This document shows positions 16,798-26,513 of a stretch of DNA of 64,000 bases, piece by piece. The notes below the pieces were generated by a model that worked only from the letters and a program-made list of their open reading frames with translations, did no database searches and was not told where the DNA came from. Location of the stretch: the NCBI RefSeq assembly GCF_013839525.1, contig NZ_JACDIS010000007.1, positions 1 to 64,000 on the forward strand. The letters are read 5' to 3'. This DNA is from Chthonobacter rhizosphaerae (lineage in GTDB: Bacteria > Pseudomonadota > Alphaproteobacteria > Rhizobiales > Pleomorphomonadaceae). The position numbers and the translations under genes were made by a program. Position 1 is the first letter of the stretch, and each line of letters opens with the position of its first letter.

Positions 16798-18618
16798 TCA
16801 ACCGGCTTGCGACACGCTCCAGCGGACCGACCAGGGGCCGAGCACGCCGTCCGGCCCATCCGCCCTGCCCTCCCGCCAGATCACCTCGCCCGGCTGCTCC
16901 GGGAAGCCGGCGGCCTCGGCGGGCGAGAGGTTGCAGTGGAGGTGGAGCGTGGAGCCGTCGCCGAGCCGCCAGCGGACCGCGACGGCGCCGTCGGCGACGA
17001 TCTCGTAGGCGGCGCCGTGACCGTCCAGGCCGGCGAGCCGGGGCACCACCTCGGCGTGGCGGACGGCGAGGACGCGGCGGTACCAGTCGTGCCAGCCCTT
17101 GTGCGGCTCCCTGTCGAGATCCGACCAGTCGAGCTTCGCCGACCGGAAGGTCGCCTCGGCGACCGGGTCCGGGATGCGCTCGCGCTGCTCGGGATCCTGG
17201 AACTCCGGAAAGCGGGCGAACTCGGACCGGCGGCCCTCGCGGACGGCGTCGGCGAGGTCGCCTTCGAAGCCGACGAAGAAGGGGAACGGCTGGCGGGCGG
17301 CCCACTCCTCGCCCATGAAGAGCAGCGGCACCTGGGGCGACAGCAGGCAGACGCAGGCGGCGGCCCGGACGGCTTCGGCGGGCGTCTTGTCGGTGATGCG
17401 GTCGCCGAAGGCGCGGTTGCCGATCTGGTCGTGGTTCTGCAGGAAGGCCACGAAGGCGGTGGGCGGCAGGTGCCCGCTCGGCTCGCCGCGAGCGGAGCCG
17501 CGATAGGGCATCTCCTCGCCCTGGTAGGCGAAGCCCTCCGCGAGCGCGCGACCGAGGAGATCGGTCTTGCCGCGATAGTCGGCGTAGTAGCCAGCGTTCT
17601 CGCCGGTGGCGGCGGTGTGGAGGACGTGGTGGACGTCGTCGTTCCACTGGGCGGTGTACGTGACCGGATCGTCGTCCCGCCGGGCGAGGCGCTCGGCCTC
17701 GTTCTCCTCGTTCTCCAGGACGAGGTGGACCGGCCGGTCCGGGACGGCGGCGCGGATGCGCTCGGCGAGTTCGTCGAGAAGGTGCCTGGGGCTGTCGTCC
17801 ACGATGCCGTGGACGGCGTCGAGGCGCAGGCCGTCCAGGTGGAATTCCTCGATCCAGTAGAGGGTGTTGTGGATCACGAACTCGCGGATCCAGCGGCTGC
17901 CCTCGTCGTCGTAGTTGATGCCGGCGCCCCAGGGGGTCTTGTGGCGGTCGGTGAAGACGGGCGCGTAGAGGGGCAGGAAATTCCCCTCCGGACCGAAGTG
18001 GTTGTAGATGACGTCGAGGAAGACCATCAGGCCGCGCCGGTGGGCGGCGTCCACGAGGGCCTTCAGGTCGTCCGGGCGGCCGTAGGCGCTGTCGGGCGCG
18101 TAGGGCAGCACCCCGTCATAGCCCCAGTTGCGGTCGCCGCCGAAGTCGCCGACCGGCATCAGCTCGATGGCGGTGACGCCGAGGTCGACCAGATGGTCGA
18201 GGCGGTCGATCGCGGCGCGGAACGTGCCCTCCGGCGTGAACGTGCCGACGTGGAGTTCGTAGATCACCGCCTCCCGCCAGGGCCGGCCCTGCCAGGCGCC
18301 GTCGGACCAGCGGTAGGCATGCGGGTCGACCACCTCCGACGGTCCGAGGACATCGTCCGGCTGGAAGCGCGAGGCGGGATCGGGGACGCGGGTGCCGTCC
18401 GGCAGGACGAAGCGGTAGCGAAGGCCGGCGGCGCCGGGCACGCGGGCCTCGAACCAGCCGTCGTCCATGGGGTCCATGGGGACGGGCTCGCCGCCGTCGA
18501 GCTCCACGGAAACGGCGTCGGCGAGCGGTGCCCAGAGCCGGAGCGCCACCTGGTCGCCCATAATGACGGAGCCGAAGGGCATGGCATGGGCGCGGGCGAT
18601 CGGGTCTGAGGCGGTCAT
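16798..18618 (-). CDS. treZ: Malto-oligosyltrehalose trehalohydrolase
   Basis: 606 aa GH13 enzyme. An N-terminal CBM48-like domain (VALRLWAPLADAVSVELDG) precedes the (beta/alpha)8 barrel with AIELMPVGDFGGDRNWGYDGVLPYAP, GLMVFLDVIYNHFGPEGN, DGLRLDAVHGI (nucleophile Asp), LVLENEEN (acid Glu) and FLQNHDQIGN (transition-state Asp). It releases trehalose from maltooligosyl trehalose made by TreY. ATG 18618 has GGGAG 6 nt upstream; the longer open frame overlaps treY and is a shadow. It lies 74 nt downstream of treY on the same strand, forming an operon. Confidence 0.95.
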   Translation of the reverse strand: MTASDPIARAHAMPFGSVIMGDQVALRLWAPLADAVSVELDGGEPVPMDPMDDGWFEARVPGAAGLRYRFVLPDGTRVPDPASRFQPDDVLGPSEVVDPHAYRWSDGAWQGRPWREAVIYELHVGTFTPEGTFRAAIDRLDHLVDLGVTAIELMPVGDFGGDRNWGYDGVLPYAPDSAYGRPDDLKALVDAAHRRGLMVFLDVIYNHFGPEGNFLPLYAPVFTDRHKTPWGAGINYDDEGSRWIREFVIHNTLYWIEEFHLDGLRLDAVHGIVDDSPRHLLDELAERIRAAVPDRPVHLVLENEENEAERLARRDDDPVTYTAQWNDDVHHVLHTAATGENAGYYADYRGKTDLLGRALAEGFAYQGEEMPYRGSARGEPSGHLPPTAFVAFLQNHDQIGNRAFGDRITDKTPAEAVRAAACVCLLSPQVPLLFMGEEWAARQPFPFFVGFEGDLADAVREGRRSEFARFPEFQDPEQRERIPDPVAEATFRSAKLDWSDLDREPHKGWHDWYRRVLAVRHAEVVPRLAGLDGHGAAYEIVADGAVAVRWRLGDGSTLHLHCNLSPAEAAGFPEQPGEVIWREGRADGPDGVLGPWSVRWSVSQAG

Positions 18619-18692
18619 GAACGTCTCCCGAGGGATGGAGAGGACGGCGGGTCCGGAGCCGGCGGGGTCGCGCCGGTCCGGTGCGCGGGAGG

Positions 18693-21392
18693 TCAGGCGA
18701 TCGGCATGGGCCCGTCGTGGAGCACGAGCGCCGGGAGCTCGCCGAGAAGCGCGGCGAGGCGGCCGCCGGAGAGGTCCACGGCGGCGGCACGCACGAGGTC
18801 GTGCGCGGTGGCCGCATCGAGGCCGATCGACAGGGTCGGCAGCGGCTTCGACGGGAAGCGGCGGACGAGGACCGTGAGCCGGTCGGCGCCGAGCACCCGC
18901 TGGAAGCCGACCACCTGGTCGGTGCCGGTGTCGATCGGCTCGTAGCTGCCGCTGGCGAACAGCGCCGGGCGCGCCCGGCGGGCCGCGAGAAGGCGGGCGA
19001 TCGCGACCGTCTTGGCTGTGCCGTTGCGGAGCGCGGCGGGATCGAGGGAGACGCCGTCCCGCTCCAGGATGGCCTGCCGGAGGGCATAGTCCACCGGGCG
19101 GCGGTTGTCCGGGTCGACGAGGCTGAGCTCCCAGTGCTCGGCGCCCTGGTAGATGTCGGGCACGCCGGGGACGGTGAGCTTCAGGACCGCCTGGGCGAGC
19201 GAATTGCACGCGCCGAGCTCGGCCACGCGGGTGTGGAAGGCGAGGAAGCTTTCCTGGAAGGCCTCCGACGCGAACGCCCGGTCGATGAAGGCCTGGAGGG
19301 CGCCCTCGTAGTCGGCGTTCGGGCGCGACCAGTTGGTGCGGGTCTTGGCCTCGCGGATCGACTTCAGCATGGCGCCGGAGATGCGCTCGCGGAACCCGGC
19401 GAGTCCCTCCGCGTCGCCGAAGCCGAGGTCGGCCGGCCAGGCGCCGACGAGGAGCTGGTAGAGGAGGTATTCGTCGTTTCGGTCGAAGCCCGGCGCACCG
19501 TCCCCGGCGAGGGTCTCCGACCAGCCCCGGACGGCGTCCGCATAGGCGTCCGCCATCTCGGAGAGGACGGCGAGACGGGCGCGCGTGTCCTCGCCGCGCT
19601 TGGTGTCGTGGGTCGAGGTGGTCAGCATGGCGGCGGGCGTGCGCTCCAGCCGCTCCAGGTTGGCCCTGTGGAAGGCCTCGACCGAGGTGGAGATCGTCTC
19701 CGGCTCGCCGCCGACCTCGTTGGCGGCGACGAAGCGGTTATAGCGGTAGAAGGCGGTGTCCTCCAGGCCCTTGGCCATGACCGGGCCGGTGTACTGCTGG
19801 AAGCGCATGGCGAGCCGCAGCACCTCCTGGTGGCTGAAGCCGCTGCCGGGCTCGGCGGTCGCCCGGACGCTGAGGATGCTCTCCAGGAAGTCGAACACGG
19901 ACGGGTCGATGGCGGACGCCTTGACGCGGGCCTGCTCGATCGCGCCGCCGAGCTCGGCGAGGTCCTCCGCGGACGCGCCGTCCGCGTCCACGTAGGTGCG
20001 GTAGACCTTGAAGGCCGCCACGATCTCCTTCAGGGCGCGGCGGAGCACGTTCTGGGTGAAGTCGGCGGTGCGCGGGTTGGAGCGGGCGATCCGGGCGGCG
20101 TCGCGGGCGAGCGTGTTGAGCTCGCCGGCCATCTCGTTGTCCATGATGGCGAGCTTCGACGCGCGCACGATGGCCGGGAAGGACTGGGTCTGGCCGGTGA
20201 AGGCGCGGTAGCTCTCCGTCAGGGTCCGCTCGCCGGCCGGGTCCGTGAGGACGCCGGTGAGGAGGTTGGTGACCTCGTAGCCGGTGGTGCCGTCCACGTC
20301 CCAGTCGGGCCGGAGCGGCTCGTGCTCGGCGAGGATCTTCTCCACCACGAGGTAGATGGGTTTCGGCGCCCTCTCGCGGAGGCGATGGCAATAGGTCTTC
20401 GGGTCGAGGAGGCCGTCGATGTGGTCGATCCTGAGGCCATCGAGGATGCCTCGGTCGATCAGGTCGAACACCAGCCGGTGGGCGTGCTCGAACAGCTCCT
20501 GGTGTTCGATGCGCACGCCGGCGAGCTCGTTGACGTTGAAGAAGCGGCGGTAGTTGATGTCGTCCGCCGCCACCCGGAAGAAGGCGACGCGCCAGCTCTG
20601 GTCCTGGATCAGGCGGTCGAGGCGGGACCAGCTCTCAAGGTCGCCCGCCGTGCCGCGATAGCGGGCGAGCGCCTTGTCGATGGCGGACCGGAGGGCCGGA
20701 TCGCGGGCGCGGTCGGCGAGTTCCGCCTTCAGCTCCGCCACCCGCCGCCGCTCGTGCGGCCGGTAGGCCTCCAGGTGCGAGAAGGCGTCGCCGAGCCGCT
20801 CCAGGGCGGCGTGGCAGGTGTGGAGGACCCGGGCGTAGCAGACCGGATGGATCGGCAGCTTGTGGGTGCCGTAGGCCCAGACCGCGAAGGCGCCGTCCTC
20901 CGGGTCGAAGCGAAGGTCCAGGTCGCCGGCCTCCAGGACCTTGCCGTAGTGGTCGCCGAGCACGGGGATCAGCACCTTGCGCTCCAGGTGCGGCGCTTCC
21001 GGGTGCCAGTCGATGTCGAACCAGCCGGCGTAGTCGGAGGCGCGGCCCCATTCCAGGACGTCGAGCCAGAACGGATTGTCGGCGCCGCCGACGCCCATGT
21101 GGTTGGGCACGAAGTCAAGGATGAGGCCGAGGCCGTTGTCCCGGAGCGCCGACACGAAGGTCTCGAAGTCGGCGTCGGACCCGAGCTCGGGATTGAGCCG
21201 GCCGTGGTCCACGATGTCGTAGCCGTGGGTGCTGCCGGGACGGGCCTTCAGGAAGGGCGAGGCGTAGACGTGGCTGACGCCGAGCCTCGCCACGTAGGGC
21301 ACCACGGCGGCGGCCGCGGCGAAGCCGAAGTCGGCGTTGAACTGGAAGCGGTAGGTGGCGCGGGGAACCGGGCGGGAGGTGGCGTCCGTCAT
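18693..21392 (-). CDS. treY: Malto-oligosyltrehalose synthase
   Basis: 899 aa GH13 (subfamily 26 type) enzyme that turns the reducing-end alpha-1,4 bond of maltodextrins into alpha-1,1, giving maltooligosyl trehalose. Landmarks are the N-terminal PRATYRFQFNADFGF and HVYASPFLKARPGSTHGYDIVDH, FVPNHMGVGG, GLRIDHIDGLLDPKTY (nucleophile region), YLVVEKILAEHE, and TSTHDTKRGEDTRARL near the later catalytic region. ATG 21392 has GAGAGGGG 5 nt upstream. With treZ it forms a two-gene trehalose route from glycogen or maltodextrin; the debranching enzyme TreX/GlgX is not in the window. Confidence 0.95.
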   Translation of the reverse strand: MTDATSRPVPRATYRFQFNADFGFAAAAAVVPYVARLGVSHVYASPFLKARPGSTHGYDIVDHGRLNPELGSDADFETFVSALRDNGLGLILDFVPNHMGVGGADNPFWLDVLEWGRASDYAGWFDIDWHPEAPHLERKVLIPVLGDHYGKVLEAGDLDLRFDPEDGAFAVWAYGTHKLPIHPVCYARVLHTCHAALERLGDAFSHLEAYRPHERRRVAELKAELADRARDPALRSAIDKALARYRGTAGDLESWSRLDRLIQDQSWRVAFFRVAADDINYRRFFNVNELAGVRIEHQELFEHAHRLVFDLIDRGILDGLRIDHIDGLLDPKTYCHRLRERAPKPIYLVVEKILAEHEPLRPDWDVDGTTGYEVTNLLTGVLTDPAGERTLTESYRAFTGQTQSFPAIVRASKLAIMDNEMAGELNTLARDAARIARSNPRTADFTQNVLRRALKEIVAAFKVYRTYVDADGASAEDLAELGGAIEQARVKASAIDPSVFDFLESILSVRATAEPGSGFSHQEVLRLAMRFQQYTGPVMAKGLEDTAFYRYNRFVAANEVGGEPETISTSVEAFHRANLERLERTPAAMLTTSTHDTKRGEDTRARLAVLSEMADAYADAVRGWSETLAGDGAPGFDRNDEYLLYQLLVGAWPADLGFGDAEGLAGFRERISGAMLKSIREAKTRTNWSRPNADYEGALQAFIDRAFASEAFQESFLAFHTRVAELGACNSLAQAVLKLTVPGVPDIYQGAEHWELSLVDPDNRRPVDYALRQAILERDGVSLDPAALRNGTAKTVAIARLLAARRARPALFASGSYEPIDTGTDQVVGFQRVLGADRLTVLVRRFPSKPLPTLSIGLDAATAHDLVRAAAVDLSGGRLAALLGELPALVLHDGPMPIA

Positions 21393-21672
21393 CGTCGCCC
21401 CTCTCAGACCGTCGGAACCGGCGCGACCGCCCGGACGGGACCGCCCGCCCCCTCCCCGCCCCGGCGGACCTCGCGCCTGGCGAGGGTGGCGACGACAGGC
21501 AGACGGCGGGACGGGGCGGTCATGGGAAGCCTCTTGGTGAACGGCTTCCTCAAACCCCGGAGCGATCGACAAAGTTCGCGGGGTGAACGGAAATTTGTAG
21601 TGATCGCCGCGAGCCGGAACACAGGCCGGCGGGACCGGGTTGCGGTCGCTCCCGGTCAGGAGAGCGCATCCC

Positions 21673-22662
21673 ATGGTCCGCATCGGCTATCACGCCTCGC
21701 ACGAGCAGTTCGCCCCGAGCAACCTTCTGCGCTGGGTCACGATGGCGGAGGAAGCCGGGTTCGACTGCGCCATGTCGTCGGACCATTTCCACCCGTGGAG
21801 CGACCGGCAGGGGCAGTCCGGGTTCGCGTGGTCGTGGCTCGGCGCGGCCATGCAGGCGACGCGACTGCCGTTCGGCATCATCTCGGCGCCGGGCTGGCGC
21901 TATCACCCGGCCATCATCGCCCAGGGCGCCGCGACGCTTCTGGAGATGTTTCCCGACCGGCTGTGGCTGGCGCTCGGCAGCGGCGAGGCCATCAACGAGG
22001 CGATCACCGGCCTGCCCTGGCCGGAGAAGGCGGAGCGGAACGCCCGGCTGCGCGAGTGCGTGGACGTGATCCGCGCGCTTCTGGCGGGCGAGACGGTGAC
22101 GCACCGGGGCCGGATCACCTGCATCGAGGCGAAGCTCTACACCCGGCCGGCGCGGCCGCCGAAGCTGATCGGCGCGGCGGTCTCGGAGGCGACGGCCGAA
22201 TGGCTGGGGAGCTGGGCGGACGGGATGATCACCGTGCACGCCGAGCCGGATCAGCTGCGCAAGGTGATGGACGCCTTCCGGCGCGGCGGCGGCGAGGGCA
22301 AGCCGATCATGATCCAGATGGCGGTGTCCTGGGGCGCGACCGAGGACGAGGCCCTGCGCGAGGCGCACCAGCAGTGGGCGCCGAACATCATCGGCGGCGA
22401 CGTGAACTGGGAGCTGCGCCGGCCCGCCGATTTCGATCTCGCCACCCGCTTCGTGCGGCCGGAGGACGTGCGCTCGTCCTATCTGGTGTCGGCGAGCGCC
22501 CAGCAACATGTGGACTGGCTGTCCGAGTTCGCCGCCCTCGGGGCGGACGAGTTGCAGGTGCACGCGCTCGGGCGGAACCAGGACGCTTTCATCGAGGCTT
22601 ATGGCACGTCGGTGCTGCCGCACGTCGCCCGGGATATTGCGCATGCCGGGAAACCCCGCTGA
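21673..22662 (+). CDS. LLM-class flavin-dependent oxidoreductase (probable non-F420 type)
   Basis: 329 aa bacterial luciferase-like TIM barrel. It begins VRIGYHASHEQFAPSNLLRWV and shows EEAGFDCAMSSDHFHPW, WLGAAMQATRLPFG, YHPAIIAQGAATLLEMFPDRLWLALGSGEAINE and ADGMITVHAEPDQL. The opening and the GEAINEAITG block resemble the group described as probable non-F420 flavin oxidoreductases (TIGR03885-like; recalled, not checked). FMN is the likely cofactor and the substrate is unknown. ATG 21673 lies 280 bp from the divergent treY start. The hybrid kinase gene follows 44 nt later, so the two may be co-transcribed. Confidence 0.86.
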   Translation: MVRIGYHASHEQFAPSNLLRWVTMAEEAGFDCAMSSDHFHPWSDRQGQSGFAWSWLGAAMQATRLPFGIISAPGWRYHPAIIAQGAATLLEMFPDRLWLALGSGEAINEAITGLPWPEKAERNARLRECVDVIRALLAGETVTHRGRITCIEAKLYTRPARPPKLIGAAVSEATAEWLGSWADGMITVHAEPDQLRKVMDAFRRGGGEGKPIMIQMAVSWGATEDEALREAHQQWAPNIIGGDVNWELRRPADFDLATRFVRPEDVRSSYLVSASAQQHVDWLSEFAALGADELQVHALGRNQDAFIEAYGTSVLPHVARDIAHAGKPR

Positions 22663-22706
22663 TCGAACCGCGTTGACGACCACGGCTGGAGGGCTCGGAA
22701 ACCGCC

Positions 22707-25700
22707 TTGACATCGATCGGATCCGAAGGAGGCGACGGCCGGGACAGGACGGCCGGTGATGCCCACGAGGCGGGGGTGGCGGACGCGCTGCGCCAGAGCG
22801 CCGTCGCCTATGCGATCATCACCATGGACAAGGACAGCCTGGTGACCTCCTGGAACGAGGGGGCGCGGCGGCTGCTTGGCTGGTCGGAAGACGAGATGCT
22901 GGGCCGGAGCGCCGACATGGTCTTCGTGCCGGAGGACATCGCGGCCGGCGCACCTCAGCAGGAGCGCGCGACGGCGCTGAGGAACGGGACCGCGGAAGAC
23001 GAGCGCTGGCACGCGCGCAAGGACGGCGACCGCTTCTTCGCAAGCGGGCTGCTGATGACGCTTCGGGACGGCTCCGGCGGCTTCCTCAAGATCATGAGGG
23101 ACCGGACGGAACACCTCCAGGCCGAGCGCAACCAGCTGCGCCACCTGGAGCAGATGCGGTCGCTTGCGCATGCCGCCCGGACGATCATGTCGACCACCGG
23201 GCTGAAGGGGACGCTCCAGGCGATCACGGACGAGGCCCGGCGCATCATCGGCGCGCACCAAGCGGTGAGCAGCATCACGCGCGGCCCCGACTGGTCGCAG
23301 GCCGTGACCGCGACCTCGATGTCCGACAAATATGCGGCCTGGAACGACTACGCGGACCGGCCCGACGGGTCCGGCATCTATGGCTGGGTCTGCGAGGGCA
23401 ATCGCACGGTGCGGATGACAGAAGCCGAGCTGGAGGCGCACCCGCGCTGGCGCGGCTTCGGCGGGCACGCCAACGAGCACCCGCCCATGCGCGGTTGGCT
23501 GGCCACCGCCTTCGTGGGCAGCGACGGGCGCAACCTCGGCCTGATCCAGCTCTCCGACAAGGTGGACGGGGACTTCGACGAGACGGACGAGGCGATCATC
23601 GTCCAGCTCGCCCAGTTCGCCGCCTCGGCCATCGAGCGGGCCCACGCGGACGAGGAGCGCGTGATCAGCGAGGGCCGCTTCCGCGCCGCGGTGGAAGCCT
23701 TGCAGGGCGTGCTCTGGACCAATAGCGGCGAGGGCCGGATGGTGGGCCACCAGCCGGGTTGGACGGCGCTGACCGGCCAGACCTTCGAGAAATACGAGGG
23801 CTACGGCTGGTCGGAAGCGGTCCATCCGGACGATGTGGAGGGAACGGTCGCGGCCTGGCGGCAGGCAGTGCGGACGCGGGCTCCGTTCGAATTCCAGCAC
23901 CGGGTGCGGCGGCGCGACGGCGAGTGGCGGATGTTCTCCGTCCGGGCGATCCCCGTGCTGGACCGGGACGGCAACGTGACCGAATGGGTGGGCGTCCACA
24001 CGGACATCTCCGAACGCCACCAGGCGGAACGGAACCTGTCGCGGGAGACGGAGCGGCTGACCATCCTGAACCGGGTGGGGGCGACGCTCGCGTCGGAACT
24101 GGACCTGGACAAGCTGGTGCAGGCGGCGGTCGACGCCGGGACCGCGCTGGCCGGGGCGGACTTCGGCGCCTTCTTCTATAACGTGACCGACGAGGCCGGG
24201 GAGCACTACACGCTCTATGCCCTGGCAGGCGCGGCGCGCGAGGATTTCGCGCGCTTTCCGATGCCGCGCAACACGCCGGTGTTCAAGCCCACCTTCACCG
24301 GGGAAAGCGTGATCCGCTCCGACGACATCGTGAAGGACCCGCGCTATGGCCAGAGGGCGCCCCATCGCGGCATGCCCGAAGGCCACCTGCCGGTGCGGAG
24401 CTACCTGGCGGTCCCGGTCGTGTCCCGGTCCGGGGCCGTGCTCGGCGGGCTGTTCTTCGGGCACCGCAAGACCGGGATGTTCACCCACGAGCACGAGCAG
24501 CTGCTGATCGGCGTCGCCGGACAGGCGGCGATCGCCATCGACAATGCCAGCCTGTACCGGGCCTCCCAGCGGGAGATCGCCGAGCGCAAGCGGGCCGAGG
24601 AGGCGCTGCGGAACCTGAACGAGACGCTGGAGAGCCGCGTGCTCCAGGAGGTGAAGGAGCGCGCCCGGACCGAGGAAGCGCTGCGCCAGTCGCAGAAGAT
24701 GGAGGCGATCGGCCAGTTGACCGGCGGCGTCGCGCACGACTTCAACAACCTCCTCACCATCGTGCGCACGTCGGTGGACTTCCTGCGCCGGCGCGACCTG
24801 CCGGAGGAGCGGCGGCGGCGTTATGTGGACGCGATCGTCGAGACCGTGGAGCGCGCCGCCAAGCTGACCGGCCAGCTTCTGGCGTTCGCCCGGCGCCAGG
24901 CGCTGAAGCCGGAGGTGTTCAACGTGCCGGCCCGGGTGGAGACGATCAGCGACATGTTGCGGACGCTGGTCGGCAGCCGGATCGAGATCACCACGGACGT
25001 CGGCTGCGAGGAATGCCACGTGGAGGCGGACGTCAGCCAGTTCGAGACGGCTCTCGTCAACATGGCGGTGAACGCGCGCGACGCCATGGATAGCGAAGGC
25101 CGGCTCGCCATCGCGGTGCGCGCCGTCGACCGGATGCCGGCGATCCGCGACCATGCGGGCGGCGACGGCGAGTTCGTGTGCGTGTCGCTGACCGACACGG
25201 GCGCCGGCATGGCCCCGGAGCAGCTGCCGCACGTGTTCGAGCCCTTCTACACCACGAAGGAGGTGGGCAAGGGCACGGGGCTCGGCCTTTCGCAGGTCTA
25301 CGGCTTCGCCAAGCAGTCGGGCGGCGACGTGGCGGTGGAGAGCACGCCCGGCAAGGGCACCACCTTCACCCTCTATCTGCCGCGCGTGAACGCCCCGGAC
25401 GACACCGACGAGGTGGCCGACGCGGGCGAGGCGATCGGCGAGGAGATGGGCCGGGGCCGGCGGGTGCTGGTGGTGGAGGACAACATCGAGGTGGGCCGCT
25501 TCTCCACCCAAAGCCTGCAGGACCTCGGCTACGAGACCACGTGGGCGGCGAACGCCAACGAGGCGCTCGCCATCCTGGCCGAGCGGCCGGGCGACTTCGA
25601 CGTGGTATTCTCCGACGTCATCATGCCCGGGATCAACGGCGTGGAACTCGGCCGGGAGATCCGCAGGCGTCATCCCGGCCTGCCGGTGGTGCTGACCAGC

Positions 25701-25823
25701 GGCTACAGCCACGTGCTCGCCGAGGAAGGGCGGCACGGGTTCGAACTCCTGCAGAAGCCCTATGCGGTGGAGGAACTGTCGCGCATCCTCAGGCGCGTCA
25801 CGGGCCGGCGTCGGCGGCGTTGA
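22707..25823 (+). CDS. Multi-sensor hybrid histidine kinase (PAS-GAF-PAS-GAF-HisKA-HATPase-REC)
   Basis: 1038 aa, with no TM segments, so cytosolic. Domains in order: PAS (about 25-140), GAF (about 165-310), PAS with PAC (about 325-440), GAF (about 455-610), a short coiled coil, HisKA with AHDFNN and phospho-acceptor H677, HATPase_c with NMAVNARDAM, DTGAGM and GKGTGLGLSQVYGFAKQSGG, then a receiver domain with D970 in FSDVIMPGING. It senses small ligands or redox through four N-terminal domains. The start is TTG 22707; an in-frame GTG at 22776 is possible. No phosphotransfer protein or output regulator is adjacent, so the pathway is unknown. Confidence 0.92.
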   Translation: MTSIGSEGGDGRDRTAGDAHEAGVADALRQSAVAYAIITMDKDSLVTSWNEGARRLLGWSEDEMLGRSADMVFVPEDIAAGAPQQERATALRNGTAEDERWHARKDGDRFFASGLLMTLRDGSGGFLKIMRDRTEHLQAERNQLRHLEQMRSLAHAARTIMSTTGLKGTLQAITDEARRIIGAHQAVSSITRGPDWSQAVTATSMSDKYAAWNDYADRPDGSGIYGWVCEGNRTVRMTEAELEAHPRWRGFGGHANEHPPMRGWLATAFVGSDGRNLGLIQLSDKVDGDFDETDEAIIVQLAQFAASAIERAHADEERVISEGRFRAAVEALQGVLWTNSGEGRMVGHQPGWTALTGQTFEKYEGYGWSEAVHPDDVEGTVAAWRQAVRTRAPFEFQHRVRRRDGEWRMFSVRAIPVLDRDGNVTEWVGVHTDISERHQAERNLSRETERLTILNRVGATLASELDLDKLVQAAVDAGTALAGADFGAFFYNVTDEAGEHYTLYALAGAAREDFARFPMPRNTPVFKPTFTGESVIRSDDIVKDPRYGQRAPHRGMPEGHLPVRSYLAVPVVSRSGAVLGGLFFGHRKTGMFTHEHEQLLIGVAGQAAIAIDNASLYRASQREIAERKRAEEALRNLNETLESRVLQEVKERARTEEALRQSQKMEAIGQLTGGVAHDFNNLLTIVRTSVDFLRRRDLPEERRRRYVDAIVETVERAAKLTGQLLAFARRQALKPEVFNVPARVETISDMLRTLVGSRIEITTDVGCEECHVEADVSQFETALVNMAVNARDAMDSEGRLAIAVRAVDRMPAIRDHAGGDGEFVCVSLTDTGAGMAPEQLPHVFEPFYTTKEVGKGTGLGLSQVYGFAKQSGGDVAVESTPGKGTTFTLYLPRVNAPDDTDEVADAGEAIGEEMGRGRRVLVVEDNIEVGRFSTQSLQDLGYETTWAANANEALAILAERPGDFDVVFSDVIMPGINGVELGREIRRRHPGLPVVLTSGYSHVLAEEGRHGFELLQKPYAVEELSRILRRVTGRRRRR

Positions 25824-25836
25824 GGGCTGGCGAGGG

Positions 25837-26046
25837 TCAGTCCGTCATCCAGCCGATCACGATCGCCGAGGCGGCGAAGAAGGCCGCGGCGCCCGCCACC
25901 AGGGCGAGCGTGAGCATCGGCCCCTTCGGGGCGGGAAGGTCGGTCGCCAGCACCTCGGCTGCCGACGGAGCCGGCGGAAGCGCCGGCGTGGCCGTGGCGG
26001 GTTCCCCCACCCGGATCTCTGATTCGATCTCGGTCGCGGCGGTCAT
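25837..26046 (-). CDS. Small single-TM protein of unknown function
   Basis: 69 aa. An acidic, Pro/Ala-rich N-terminal half (residues 1-42) precedes one TM segment near 45-66 (LTLALVAGAAAFFAASAIVIG), ending WMTD. The start ATG 26046 is fixed by a very strong ribosome-binding site, GGAGGAGG, 6 nt upstream; a longer frame to 26415 lacks support. It is convergent with the hybrid kinase gene, 13 nt apart. I do not recognise the family. The good RBS and coherent topology make it a likely real gene, possibly a small subunit or membrane anchor. Confidence 0.7.
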   Translation of the reverse strand: MTAATEIESEIRVGEPATATPALPPAPSAAEVLATDLPAPKGPMLTLALVAGAAAFFAASAIVIGWMTD

Positions 26047-26513
26047 CGGTTTCCTCCTCCGGCCACCGTGCGGCAGTCCCGTTAAGATGTCGTTATCCAC
26101 AAGCTGCGCGCTCATCTTGGCGTATACATGTTTGTGCATAAATCCGACGCGGCAAGTTCGGCAGACGACTAGCGAATTCTGACATCGTCTACCATGGATG
26201 CGGTGTCGTCGAGACCCTCGTTGGCGGCACTGATGCGACATATCACCGGTATTTTTTGCATGTCCAGCGGCCCGACCGGACCTTCCGAAACGGCGCGGGC
26301 GGCCTGCGGCTTTCAGGCTGAGCTCACGGCGCAGTAAAAGGGAAGAAAAAGACAGCATCCGCGGAACAGACCCGGTGGAGATCCGTTCTACGGCCCAGTA
26401 CGAACGATCGATCACCGATCGCGCTTCAGCCCCGAGGCGCTTGGAGAGGTCGCCGACGAGACGACGCCGGCGACCTTTCCTTTGCCCACCGACATCGCGA
26501 GAGAGGCACTCCG
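26047..26513. other. Intergenic region, AT-richer, divergent promoters likely
   Basis: This 467-bp gap separates two divergent small genes. It holds AT-richer DNA around 26080-26180 and 26240-26260, including TTGGCGTATACATGTTTGTG near 26116, which could carry promoters. No ORF, RNA gene or repeat could be supported in it. Confidence 0.4.

Noticed and set aside
18681-22676. 1331-codon plus-strand ORF
   Set aside because: It is antisense to treY and in another frame of the flavoprotein gene; the open frame results from high GC. The treYZ proteins on the other strand have full family motifs.
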